DNA of 64,000 bases from an uncultured Rhizobiaceae bacterium. GTDB lineage: Bacteria; Pseudomonadota; Alphaproteobacteria; Rhizobiales; Rhizobiaceae. Made by a program: the position numbers and the translations under genes. The stretch covers positions 3,596,001 to 3,660,000 of the forward strand of contig CATOTF010000002.1 of the NCBI GenBank assembly GCA_951813045.1, written 5' to 3'. Under the pieces are notes generated by a model. The model was not told where the DNA came from and searched no databases. It saw nothing but the letters and a program-made list of their open reading frames with translations. This document shows positions 46,884 through 55,443 of this stretch, one piece after another. Within the stretch, counting starts at the first letter, position 1. The number at the start of each line of letters is the position of its first letter.

Positions 46884-46905
46884 CCAATTCCATGAGGATC
46901 GCACC

Positions 46906-47433
46906 ATGCGCGCTATGATTATCAAGACCAGCAATTGGATCCACAGGGTCGTTCGGAATGTTGCAATTCTGACCGTATCTCTGATGTTCATGACCGTCAT
47001 GATTCAGATCATTGCGCGCTATGTGTTTTCATCGCCCCCAGTATGGACGGAAGACGTTGCTCGTTACGCGATGGTGTGGACTGGCCTGTTAGGCGCGACT
47101 CTGTCCTTTAAAACCCGTTCAGATGCCGTTCTAATGGAAAGTGTTTGGCCACAGCGCCCGAACATTTTGGGTTTCGTTGCTGAAGCCATCCAGACGCTAG
47201 CGGTGCTCATCTTTGTTTTGCCTGTTGTTTACTTTTGTTTCGTTGGCTTGAAAGGTGGATTCGCCAAGGGATATCTCGCCCGCCAATCCGGCCTCACCGC
47301 TGACACGCTTGGCATTCCAATGGTCTGGATATCAGTCGTCGTTCCCGTGGCGATGATCATCATTCTCATCCACCTTGCGGCAAGACTCGCAAGTGATACG
47401 CCCTTAGAGGTTCCTGATACCCAGTTGGACTGA
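46906..47433 (+). CDS. TRAP transporter small permease (DctQ)
   Basis: 175 aa with four membrane helices. VARYAMVWTGLLGATLSFKTRSDAVLM and ITVMIQIIARYVFSSPPVWTEDVARY-like spacing are typical of DctQ. It completes the TRAP system with the genes at 44571 and 45876. Downstream lie 296 bases without a confident gene, then the split NERD/helicase gene. Confidence 0.88.
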   Translation: MRAMIIKTSNWIHRVVRNVAILTVSLMFMTVMIQIIARYVFSSPPVWTEDVARYAMVWTGLLGATLSFKTRSDAVLMESVWPQRPNILGFVAEAIQTLAVLIFVLPVVYFCFVGLKGGFAKGYLARQSGLTADTLGIPMVWISVVVPVAMIIILIHLAARLASDTPLEVPDTQLD

Positions 47434-47729
47434 ATTTGTGCGGTCAAACTCACGCGGTCTAGCCTGTTAACCTGACGCTTCCATACTGCCGAAAAAAGTG
47501 GCCGTCCGAGTACGCAGTTTCTAGGTCCGCTTTTGGAATGCAGCTAGTTAAACCCAATGTCCAATTGGGGGCGCATAGCGATAACAACAAGCTTGTCGCA
47601 GTCAGCACAATTTAGCATGATCGGCATAGTAACTTTGTCCCCAACTCGGCCATTTGTGTTGCAAAATACCACGCCAAATTGAATGTCGGCTTTGAATTCA
47701 CTCCGCTCTAATTTGACAATCAACGATGA
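47434..47729. other. Gene-poor spacer after the TRAP operon
   Basis: No gene on either strand that I can support with confidence. A minus-strand frame (47544–47933) shows some protein-like sequence (VKLERSEFKADIQFG, CADCDKLVVIAMRP) but its first half is antisense to the better-supported NERD domain. The boundary between the imported TRAP module and the defence-type genes probably lies here. Confidence 0.4.
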
Positions 47730-47983
47730 TTGAAGTTCACACGCCCACCACGTAAGGTGGCTAAGCTTTATGGCCATCCTATTGAAGACATCGACTTGTT
47801 TGTGGTCGGACATTTTGTCGAACCGCGAGAATTCGATGTTGAGTACAAGTTCTATCCACGCGAAGGCGAGCCTTTTGTTCCACGCCGGGCTTCGGTCAGG
47901 AGTTTTGCGCTGGTGATTGAAGCGAAGTCCCATGATGCAACGGGAGTCCGGTTTGATGCAGGTTTCTCGGACGCCACGCTCGA
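47730..47983 (+). pseudogene. NERD-nuclease/helicase gene, 5' fragment
   Basis: N-terminal nuclease-related (NERD-like) domain: IDLFVVGHFVEPREFDVEYKFYP, then FALVIEAKSHDATGVRFDAGFSDATL, with the D … ExK-type catalytic arrangement of PD-(D/E)xK nucleases. The coding sequence is broken at GCTCGA (47978–47983) by the IS91-like element; the frame runs seven bases into the element and stops. The start is weak: TTG 47730 follows an in-frame stop directly. The 3' part resumes at 50674. Confidence 0.7.
47978..47983. repeat. Left copy of GCTCGA flanking the IS91-like element
   Basis: Six-base direct repeat, second copy at 50668–50673. In both places CTC is a codon of the helicase frame; deleting one copy plus the element gives CTC-GAT-GAC and an unbroken reading frame. 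Confidence 0.65.
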
Positions 47984-48326
47984 ATTTTGAGTCGCGGGTA
48001 GTGATTGTCTGGCGTCGGAGAAGCGCTCAAGCACGGAATCGCATGAGGTTTAGCTGAGATGGTTCAGCGGGTTCTATGGGGATTTGGGCGGCATTGTGGG
48101 GTTTGGATTGTCTGACAGGGTAGAGTTACCACCGAACTGATGCCGGTTTTGGAGGCCATTTGGGCACGATTTCGCCTCGGTTTCTTCCGTTTAGGCAGAT
48201 CGGGGCATAGCGTTTTGGTTCTGCCGTTTGTTTTGCACATATCGGCAGTGTCGTCTGCCATTCGGCGGACGGTTAGGCAGGTCTGCTGATATGCGCGCGC
48301 CGTGTTCTGGGCCATGATTTGGATTG

Positions 48327-49601
48327 TCATGCGGCGGTCTTCTTTGATTTTGGTGGTGCTCTTGGTTGCTGTTTAGGCGCGAAAGCCTTGCCGATGATCA
48401 ATCGTCCGCCGCAGCATGGGCAGGGCAATGCAAGAACACGGGGTTGTTCATCGGCACCTTCGACGGGATCGCCATTATCATGATCCGTGTCTGGCGCTTT
48501 GGCTTTGAGCAGGTTCCTGATCAGGGTGATATTGTTGGCTCGATTGCCGTTTCCCAAGAAGCCGTAATGGCGGATGCGATGCTGGCCTTTTGGCAGGACA
48601 TGGATCAGGAACCGCCGAATGAACTCATCGGTCTTGAGGGTCATGGTTTTGTGTCTGCACCTTGCGTTCGGGGGACCATCGACGCGGTAATCCTTGACGC
48701 GGAAAGTGACATGATTTGCGTCGAAACGGATCAGGCGACTATTTGAGATCGCAACCCGGTGGGTATAGCGCGACAGATATGCCAGCACCGCTTTAGGTCC
48801 GGCAAATGGCTCCTTGGCATAAACGACCCATTCGATTTTGCGCAAAGGTTTGAGGAAAGCATCAAAGGCGGGCTTATTGACAAGGTGGGCGTGATCGCCA
48901 AAGAAACGCATCTTCCCGGCGTTGTGCAACCTGACCAGTTCTTCCAAAATGAGACGCCGGTACAAGCGAGACAGAACACGCACGGACAGGAAGAAGTTCT
49001 TCCGGCTCGCTATCCATGCGCTCCGATCCGGTGATAGTCCGCCGCCCGGTACGATCATGTGGACGTGCGGGTGGTGCGTCATCGCCGATCCCCATGTGTG
49101 CAGTACCGAGGTGATGCCAACTTGCGCACCGAGATGTTTTGGATCGGAGGCGATTTTGATCACCGTGTCTGCACTGATCCGCATCAGCAGATTGTAGATC
49201 TCCGGTTTGTTTTGGCGCGCGATGTCAGCGATTGGCTTTGGCAACGTGAAGACGAGATGGAAATACCTCACAGGCAACAGTTCGGCCTCTCGTGCGACCA
49301 GCCATGCCTTTGCAGCACTCGCCTGGCATTTTGGACAGTGTCTGTTCCGGCATGAGTTGTAGGCGATGTGCTCGTGGGTGCAGTCTTCGCAACGCGTAAC
49401 ATGACCGCCGAGCGCGGCCGTGCGGCAGCGTTCAATCGCTGACATCACTTTCAATTGGTTCAGGCTGATGCGCCCGGCATTAGCCGCGCGCCACGCAGCA
49501 CCATGGTCGCGGAAGATATCCGCAACCTCCAGACAAGAGGCGTTGGACGAGCCCCGGCGATGATGAATGCGAGGACCGCGACCAAAAGATGGACGGGGCA
49601 A
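48327..49601 (-). CDS. IS91-family HUH transposase
   Basis: 424 aa. An N-terminal zinc-binding region (CEDCTHEH … CRNRHCPKCQ, residues 71–92), the HUH metal site HPHVHM (177–182), and the catalytic tyrosines in LAYLSRYTHR (Y275, Y279) identify a rolling-circle Y2/Y1 transposase. The C-terminus has a further CPCCGG motif. Full length for the family. It starts six bases after the recombinase stop, so the two genes are one unit. Confidence 0.92.
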   Translation of the reverse strand: MPRPSFGRGPRIHHRRGSSNASCLEVADIFRDHGAAWRAANAGRISLNQLKVMSAIERCRTAALGGHVTRCEDCTHEHIAYNSCRNRHCPKCQASAAKAWLVAREAELLPVRYFHLVFTLPKPIADIARQNKPEIYNLLMRISADTVIKIASDPKHLGAQVGITSVLHTWGSAMTHHPHVHMIVPGGGLSPDRSAWIASRKNFFLSVRVLSRLYRRLILEELVRLHNAGKMRFFGDHAHLVNKPAFDAFLKPLRKIEWVVYAKEPFAGPKAVLAYLSRYTHRVAISNSRLIRFDANHVTFRVKDYRVDGPPNARCRHKTMTLKTDEFIRRFLIHVLPKGQHRIRHYGFLGNGNRANNITLIRNLLKAKAPDTDHDNGDPVEGADEQPRVLALPCPCCGGRLIIGKAFAPKQQPRAPPKSKKTAA

Positions 49602-49607
49602 GGCAGA

Positions 49608-50534
49608 TTATGAGGACTTGCGTTTGGTCCTTTTGCGTTTGACCCCATTCAGATTATCCAATGGGCTTTCCACAGCTGCAATCATTCCAGTGGCAACGCT
49701 TGCATAACGCGCCGTTGTTGTGAGCTTGGTATGACCCAGCAGTGCCTGAATGACCCGGATGTCCACACCACTCTCCAGCAAATGCGTTGCAAACGAATGC
49801 CGCAACGTGTGCAATGTAACGGGCTTGGTGATCCCGGCGGCCCGCGCTGCTTGCTTGAACAATCGCGAGATCTGGCGGGAAGAAAGGTGCTTTCCGTTAT
49901 ATCCTGGAAATATCAAACGGTCTTCACGTGCGATACTCTTATCCTGACCGGTTGGGCGTTCTTTCCACCAGTCGCGCAGCAGGCCCAGAATATCGGAAGG
50001 CAACATAACGTTGCGATCCTTGCGCCCCTTAGCCTGCACAATGCGGATGATGTTTTGGGCGCTGTCTATATCGCCGACTTTAAGTCGAACAACTTCGCCT
50101 GCACGTAGCCCGCAACCGTAAGCCAGTGATAACATCACCTTCGCCTTCAGGCTCGGTGCCATGGCCAGAATACGCTTCACTTCCTCCTTACTGAGAACCA
50201 GCGGCACCTTTACTGGCTCCTTGAGGCTGAATATCTCCGCCACCAAATCGTGTCGCCGCAGCGTCACCCGGAACAGAAACTTTACGCCGGTCATGGTCTG
50301 GTTGCGCGTGCAAATGCTCGCGCCACTCTCGATCAGATATTCCTGAAAGTGCTTCACATCATCGGGTGTTGCCGTGTCGGGAGAACGATTGAGCCAGGCT
50401 GCAAAACGCTTGCAGGCGCGCAGGTGACTGGTCTGCGATGCCTTACCCAGATTGCGCCCTTTCATATCCGAAATCATGCGGGCACGAAGCGGCGTTGTGG
50501 AAGTCGGCGTCCGGGGCAATGTCTGAATGGTCAT
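49608..50534 (-). CDS. Tyrosine recombinase of the IS91-like element
   Basis: 308-aa XerC/D-like integrase: N-terminal SAM-like domain, then the catalytic Arg in YGCGLRAGEVVRL, Lys in VQAKGRKDR, HTLRHSFATHLLE (HxxR) and LGHTKLTTTARYA (Tyr). All active-site residues are present. GGAGG lies nine bases before ATG 50534. Companion recombinases of this kind accompany IS91-type transposases in alphaproteobacteria; their exact role is unsettled. Confidence 0.9.
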   Translation of the reverse strand: MTIQTLPRTPTSTTPLRARMISDMKGRNLGKASQTSHLRACKRFAAWLNRSPDTATPDDVKHFQEYLIESGASICTRNQTMTGVKFLFRVTLRRHDLVAEIFSLKEPVKVPLVLSKEEVKRILAMAPSLKAKVMLSLAYGCGLRAGEVVRLKVGDIDSAQNIIRIVQAKGRKDRNVMLPSDILGLLRDWWKERPTGQDKSIAREDRLIFPGYNGKHLSSRQISRLFKQAARAAGITKPVTLHTLRHSFATHLLESGVDIRVIQALLGHTKLTTTARYASVATGMIAAVESPLDNLNGVKRKRTKRKSS

Positions 50535-50667
50535 GGGAAAAATCCTCCGTCAATCGAGGCAAAAGCACCTCGAGACAAAGGAACCGCGATCAACTCCCCA
50601 ACAGCAAATCTGACATAGTCAATACAAAACCAAACAACGCGCCCCAACTATCGCGAAGCGATTTAGT

Positions 50668-50673
50668 GCTCGA
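50668..50673. repeat. Right copy of GCTCGA flanking the IS91-like element
   Basis: See the left copy at 47978–47983; the two are 2,690 bases apart. Confidence 0.65.
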
Positions 50674-52312
50674 TGACAAAATCGCTTTGGTTAGGTACCC
50701 GCGCGGTTGGGAGTGCGTCACCGAGAAAAATCGTAACCAGATGTTTGAAATGAAGAAGTATCTGGCCGGCAACGGCGTTCCAAAACTCTACATCCAGGAT
50801 GTAATCTTCTTATCCGGACTTTCTGAAGCCGACCTGCCTAAACGGCCCCACAATTGCTTCGGCGCCGACGCGAGTTTCGAGCGTGTCCTTAATATTCTCG
50901 GTCAGATTTCGTCTCCGGCAAACAATGATCGCCGCGTGACCCTCAACTTTGGTTCCGACGAGGTTTTTAGGTCTATTCTTTCGCCAGATTCGCCGTTGCT
51001 CCAGACATTAGAACCTACGCCCCTTGACCGTAGACGTATGGACCGTATCGCCAAAGCAGCGTTACCGGAAGCGTGGCTCGATGACCTAACGAAAAAACAA
51101 ATAGTCGTTCGCGGACGGGGAGGGGTCGGAAAGACGGTCATTCTTCTACAGATGGCATATCGCGCCTATGACAATAAGCAAATGCGCTCGCTCATGCTGA
51201 CCTATAACAAGGCTCTTGTGGCAGACATGAGGCGGACGATGGCGCTGCTCGGTGTACCACGGCAAATCGAAAAGGGTGGTATCAGCATCGACACCGTCCA
51301 TGCGTTTATCGGACGGTTGATGCACGAACTCGGTGTCATCCAAACTTATGATGGCTTTCTGGAGAACTACGAGAAGCACAAAGACACATTGCTCGACTAC
51401 ATTCGTAGCGGGGCCGTTTCACAGGACGACCTCGACGGCGCGGTTGAAAACAACGCGAACGACTTTCTATGGGATGTAATCTTTGTTGATGAAGGACAGG
51501 ACTGGCCTTCAAATGAGATCGACATACTGCGTGCCGTATATCAGCCGGACCGCATCGTCGTGGCTGACGGTGTCGACCAATATGTGCGCGCTTCTGTCGC
51601 CGACTGGTCTTCAGGACTCGCGCCAGAAAAATTACGTCCCCGCCGACTACGCCGTTGCTTGCGGATGAAAGCAAATCTTGCACATTTCGTTGCCGATTGT
51701 GCCGAAGCTTTGGGTCTTCAAAATTGGGATCTCGAACCAAACCCCGACGCCAATGGCGGCCGCGTCATCATCGTTGAAGGTGATATGGCCGGACATACTG
51801 CGCTTGTAGACCAAATATGCGCCGAAGCGGCAGAACTGGGTAACTACCCAGTTGACCTACTAGCTTGCGTACCACCGTCGCTTGTTATTCACGATGAACA
51901 GGAGACATATTCTGTGCCAGGTCGTGCAATCCAGCAAGGCGGCGGTATTGTCTGGGACGCATCCTCATCTGATGTCCGTGATTACTATCCCACCGACAGA
52001 GATGCCCTGCGCATCGTCCAGTACGATTCTTGCCGTGGCCTTGAAGGCTGGAGCGTTATCAACTACGCGTTTGATGACCTTTTTGAGTATAAATACCAGA
52101 GCTGGCTAGCTTCACCGCAAGACCTTGGCGGATTGTTTGATACGAAGGAAGAACTTGCGGCCGCGTTTGCAGCCCAATGGGTGATGATCCCTCTAACGCG
52201 GGCGATGGACACTCTCGTTATTAATGTTTCCGGACGGCCATCAGTGGTTAAAGATGCGCTCACGAAGGTCTACGAGCGGCGGTCTGATTTCATGGAATGG
52301 GTAAAGATTTAG
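50674..52312 (+). pseudogene. NERD-nuclease/helicase gene, 3' fragment (UvrD-like)
   Basis: Continuation of the gene begun at 47730: DKIALVRYPRGWECVTEKNRNQMFEMKKYLAGNG completes the NERD domain. Helicase motifs follow: Walker A VRGRGGVGKTVILLQ, SIDTVHAFIGRL, Walker B VIFVDEGQDWP, and the UvrD C-terminal end WVMIPLTRAMDTLVI. Rejoined, the protein would be ~630 aa. Such NERD-plus-superfamily-1 proteins occur among defence and repair genes; the next genes are an AbiE toxin–antitoxin pair. The fragment still has an open frame reaching back to 50438, but those residues are element-derived. Confidence 0.75.
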
Positions 52313-52366
52313 ATTGAGCAATTCGCTTAGACGGCTCTAGTAACCGTCAAGCACGCGGCTTCTCTG

Positions 52367-52395
52367 AGTCCGAAATATGCTGCAAACTTCGGACT
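52367..52395. promoter_or_regulatory. AbiEi operator dyad 1
   Basis: AGTCCGAA (52367–52374) and TTCGGACT (52388–52395), perfect 8-base inverted arms, 13-base spacer. AbiEi antitoxins are known to repress their own promoters by binding paired inverted repeats; this dyad and the next are spaced ~35 bases centre to centre. Confidence 0.65.
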
Positions 52396-52401
52396 CGCAT
52401 T

Positions 52402-52430
52402 TGTCCGAAAAATGTGACATATTTCGGACA
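52402..52430. promoter_or_regulatory. AbiEi operator dyad 2, reaching the start codon
   Basis: TGTCCGAAA (52402–52410) and TTTCGGACA (52422–52430), perfect 9-base arms sharing the TCCGAA core with dyad 1. The right arm runs into the first ATG of abiEi, with no Shine-Dalgarno in between, which suggests a leaderless or very short-leader transcript. Confidence 0.65.
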
Positions 52431-53089
52431 TGATGAGTATAAACATACAAAAATCCCTGCCCGAACGCGTTCTGGAACGCGTCTCAAACACGCCAGGAAA
52501 AGTGTGGACGCCTGGCGACTTCGCTGACATCGGCGGTCGTGATGCGGTGGACAAAGCACTTCAGCGCATGGTCAAGATCAGTCAATTGCGCCGCATCGAA
52601 CGCGGACTCTACGATAAACCATCTTTAAATAGCCTGACCGGAAAACCAACTGTGCCAGACTACCGCGCCGTGATCGACGCGGTAGCACGCCGAGACAAGG
52701 TCCGATGCCTCATAGACGGAATGACAGCAGCCAATGAATTGGGTCTCACAAACGCAGTCCCTGCAAAGATCGAAATCCTTGTCGATGCGCGCCTCAAACC
52801 CATAACCTTGGGCAATCAGAAGATCGTCTTTAAGAATGCTGCACCTAGTCGGCTTTATTGGGCCGGACGGCCTGGTATGTATCTCGTCCAGGCTCTCCAC
52901 TGGCTGCATGACGTGATGGCAAGCGATGTGGAAAAATTGAAGATAGACGAGACCGTCCAGAAGCTTCTGCGTGACAAGAAAAATGGCATGAAACTGGCCG
53001 ACGATCTAAAAACCGGCCTATCCGCTATGCCGATTTGGATGCAGGAAATTCTTCGCAAACCTCTTGCTCTCTATGATCGGGTTGCCTGA
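52430..53089 (+). CDS. AbiEi-family antitoxin (type IV toxin–antitoxin)
   Basis: 219 aa (ATG at 52430 or 52433). The N-terminal winged helix (ERVLERVSNTPGKVWTPGDFADIGGRDAVDKALQRM … RRIERGLYDKP) is the AbiEi/DUF6088 DNA-binding domain; the rest (CLIDGMTAANELGLTNAVPAKIEILVDARLKPITLG) matches AbiEi-like antitoxins. It should repress the operon through the two upstream dyads and counter the AbiEii nucleotidyltransferase encoded two bases downstream. The antitoxin gene appears complete even though the toxin is cut short. Confidence 0.85.
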   Translation: MMSINIQKSLPERVLERVSNTPGKVWTPGDFADIGGRDAVDKALQRMVKISQLRRIERGLYDKPSLNSLTGKPTVPDYRAVIDAVARRDKVRCLIDGMTAANELGLTNAVPAKIEILVDARLKPITLGNQKIVFKNAAPSRLYWAGRPGMYLVQALHWLHDVMASDVEKLKIDETVQKLLRDKKNGMKLADDLKTGLSAMPIWMQEILRKPLALYDRVA

Positions 53090-53091
53090 AC

Positions 53092-53676
53092 ATGAGCAAT
53101 GAAGGATTTCTGGAAATCATTAGCGCTCGTGCTTCGGATCGAGCTGACCTCTTTCTGACAACTGCACAGCGCCTTGGCGCACCACTTATCAATATAGAAA
53201 AAGACTTCTGGGTCTGCTGGACGCTCAACACGCTCTATCATCGACTCCCCAAAAGCGGTCCACGGCTTCTCTTCAAAGGCGGTACATCCCTTTCGAAAGC
53301 TTATGGTCTAATCAATCGATTTTCGGAAGACATCGACGTCACCGTGTTCCGAGACGATCTGGGACACCCAGCATTGCCTGCCGAGTTGGCGGCTTTGTCG
53401 AACAAGAAGCGCAAAGCTGCTCTTGATGCAATTGCCGAAGACTGTCGTGTCTACATTACGACAGACATGTTGGCATCAGTTTCAGAACTCCTGCTTGAAG
53501 ACACCAAAGGCGAAGGGCGCGTAGAGGTTGATGAAACAGACCCAAGCGGACAAACCCTACTTGTCTGGTATCCGCGGGTCGATGCGTCGGACACAGGTTA
53601 TGTTCAGGCTGCCATCAAAATCGAGTCTGGAACTGGACTTGTCACGGTTTGGTTCCGTGTCCTTGAATTGGATTAA
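53092..53676 (+). pseudogene. AbiEii-family nucleotidyltransferase toxin, 3'-truncated by IS3
   Basis: The N-terminal catalytic half is intact: FVWCWTLN-like lead-in, FKGGTSLSKAYGLINRFSEDIDVTVF with the GS/K and DxD nucleotidyltransferase motifs, and YVQAAIKIESG. After about residue 180 (base 53633) the frame enters the IS3 terminal repeat and ends with ~14 element-derived residues. Normal toxins are ~300 aa, so the C-terminal half is missing and activity is doubtful. Confidence 0.8.
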
Positions 53677-53696
53677 TCCCATCAAGGAGAACTATT

Positions 53697-53972
53697 ATGG
53701 CACGAGGCCACACAGACGAATTCAAGCGTGAAGCGGTGCGTATTGCGCTGACCAGCGGACTTACCCGGAAACAAGTGGCATCAGATTTGGGGGTCGGCTT
53801 TTCGACGTTATCGAAATGGATACAACAATCCCGGCCTGATGACCTTCCACCATCGGTTGATATTGATCTGGCCAAAGAGAATGAGCGGCTTCGCAGAGAG
53901 GTTCGTCTCCTCACGGAGGAGAGGGAGATATTAAAGAAGGCAACAGTGTTCTTCGCGGGTCAAAGCAAGTGA
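53697..53972 (+). CDS. IS3-family OrfA (helix-turn-helix/leucine-zipper)
   Basis: 91 aa. HTDEFKREAVRIALTSGLTRKQVASDLGVGFSTLSKWI is the HTH_Tnp_1 DNA-binding domain and ENERLRREVRLLTEEREILKKATVFF the leucine-zipper end. AAGGAG precedes the ATG. It binds the element ends and is normally fused to OrfB by frameshifting; here the OrfB GTG overlaps its stop (GTGA). Confidence 0.93.
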   Translation: MARGHTDEFKREAVRIALTSGLTRKQVASDLGVGFSTLSKWIQQSRPDDLPPSVDIDLAKENERLRREVRLLTEEREILKKATVFFAGQSK

Positions 53973-54826
53973 GATTTGCGTTTGTCGAAGAACACAGGAA
54001 ACACGTTCCGGTGGATCGGCTTTGCCATATTCTGAATGTTACATCGCGTGGTTATCGTGCCTGGCACAACCGCCCTGTTAGTCAACGGCAGCGCGATGAC
54101 ATGGTGGTTCTGGCGCACATCCGTGAACAGCATCACTTGAGCCTTGGCAGTTATGGTCGCCCGAGAATGACGCAGGAGTTGAAGGAAGCCGGCCTTGCTA
54201 TTGGTCACCGCCGTGTTGGCCGCCTGATGCGCGACAACGGCATTCGAGTGGTCAGAACACGCAAATACAAAGCTACGACCGATAGCAATCACCGCTTCAA
54301 CATTGCGCCTAACTTGCTGGGGCGGAACTTCCAAGCGGATAAACCCAACCAGAAATGGGCAGGTGACATCAGCTACATCTGGACCCGTGAGGGCTGGCTG
54401 TATCTGGCAGTGATGATCGATCTACATTCACGCCGTGTGGTGGGTTGGGCTGTCAGCAACCGGTTGAAGAAAGACTTGGCATTGCAGGCTCTCAACCGGG
54501 CTTTGGCCCTTCGAAACCCACCGCCGGGCTGCATTCATCATACGGACCGTGGCAGTCAATACTGCTCTCATGATTATCAAAAACGAATGCGTGAACTGAA
54601 GTTTAAAGTGTCCATGAGCCGAAAAGGCAATTGCTGGGACAACGCCGTGGTCGAGACGTTCTTCAAAACACTCAAAGCCGAACTCATCTGGCGCGGCACA
54701 TGGCAAACACGACAGCAAGCAACCGACGCCCTGTTCCAATACATCAACGGCTTTTACAACAGCCGCAGAAGACACTCAGCAATAGGAGGAATGTCGCCCA
54801 TCAAATTTGAACGAAAAACGAGTTAA
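53969..54826 (+). CDS. IS3-family OrfB transposase (DDE)
   Basis: 285 aa with an HTH_21 region and rve integrase core. The catalytic residues are Asp133 (WAGDISYI), Asp193 (HTDRGSQYCS) and Glu229 (CWDNAVVETFFKTLK), with the family's 35-residue D–E spacing. The reading frame is intact, so the element may be active. Confidence 0.94.
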   Translation: MRFAFVEEHRKHVPVDRLCHILNVTSRGYRAWHNRPVSQRQRDDMVVLAHIREQHHLSLGSYGRPRMTQELKEAGLAIGHRRVGRLMRDNGIRVVRTRKYKATTDSNHRFNIAPNLLGRNFQADKPNQKWAGDISYIWTREGWLYLAVMIDLHSRRVVGWAVSNRLKKDLALQALNRALALRNPPPGCIHHTDRGSQYCSHDYQKRMRELKFKVSMSRKGNCWDNAVVETFFKTLKAELIWRGTWQTRQQATDALFQYINGFYNSRRRHSAIGGMSPIKFERKTS

Positions 54827-54864
54827 ACGAGAACAGGATGCGGAATTAATACGGGACAAGTCCA

Positions 54865-55222
54865 GATCGCTCTCTAGGAGGCGACCATGGCGGTTCTTGG
54901 AGAAGGTTGATTGATCAGGAACAGGATCGCCCAGATCAAGACGGCAAAACCACCGATAAGCAAGGTTCACATGAACCTCATCGCACAATCTTCGCTCAGA
55001 CCAGATGCCCATGATGTATCCCACCAACAGCATGCGGATCATCAACTCAGGATCAACCGAAGGGCGGCCAATATGACTGTAAATTGGGCGCAAGTGCGAA
55101 CGCATATCATCAAGATCAACAAACCGGACGATTGACCGCAATAGATGATCATCAGGCACATGGTCTTCGAGATTGAATTCGTAAAACAAAGCCGCTTGAA
55201 ATTCCCGACGTGGTCCCAGCAT
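54865..55222 (-). pseudogene. IS5/IS1182-type transposase, 5' fragment
   Basis: N-terminal ~118 codons only: MLGPRREFQAALFYEFNLEDHVPDDHLLRSI, HIGRPSVDPELMIRMLLVGYIMGI and SERRLCDEVHVNLAYRWFCRLDL … DQSTFSKNRHGR, the DUF772 region of IS1182-like transposases. It is cut at the IS3 right end (54864/54865); its catalytic half is absent from the window. ATG 55222 is the conserved start; the frame is open to 55243. Confidence 0.82.
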
Positions 55223-55443
55223 CGCATCAATCTCCCAAATCAATGGGAAAACTGAATCAGCTAATGATGATTACCACAAGACCGCCTTTTTCATCAAAAT
55301 CAACCAATAGCAGTCGTTTATTGCTTTGCATCAGCGGATCTACCGAGCTTTTTTCGGCCGATTAAATGATGTCGCTATTTGGTCATCCTATTATATTAAT
55401 TGTCCAAGCGAGACAACCGAACCGACTGTGGGTAAATGCAGGG

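Larger units (their letters stand above)
47984..50667 (-). mobile_element. IS91-like element with its own tyrosine recombinase
   Basis: 2,684 bases between two GCTCGA copies. It carries a tyrosine recombinase gene and an HUH (IS91-type) transposase gene in the same direction, the arrangement known for several alphaproteobacterial IS91 relatives, and ~340 bases of non-coding DNA at the left end (47984–48326). Near the right end ATCGC-GAA-GCGAT (50650–50662) is a short hairpin of the kind found at rolling-circle element ends. Classical IS91 elements make no target duplication, so the 6-base repeat may be target homology. It splits the NERD/helicase gene. Confidence 0.7.
53634..54864 (+). mobile_element. 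Complete IS3-family insertion sequence (1,231 bp)
   Basis: Imperfect terminal inverted repeats of 29 bases (53634–53662 and 54836–54864; 22 matches; both begin TGGACTTGTC) enclose orfA and orfB. No target duplication is visible: the left flank is AbiEii coding sequence (…GGAAC) and the right flank is a different transposase gene (GATCGC…). Confidence 0.88.

Noticed and set aside
47544-47933. Minus-strand 129-codon frame with some protein-like segments
   Set aside because: Its first half is antisense to the NERD domain, whose motifs are convincing; no start site or family recognised. The 3' part (47544–47729) might be a gene remnant but is not supported enough.
48064-48330. 88-codon minus-strand frame downstream of the IS91 transposase
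   Set aside because: Lies in the non-coding end of the element, no recognisable motif, compositionally irregular.
50438-50673. Long upstream extension of the helicase fragment
   Set aside because: It is element DNA read across the junction, overlapping the recombinase gene antisense; not part of the original protein.
37860-55440. Second copy of the tRNA-Leu 3' end as the far attachment site
   Set aside because: Scanning for GTTCGAGTCC or TCTGGGCACC downstream found no copy; the far end may be outside the window, deleted, or use a very short core.
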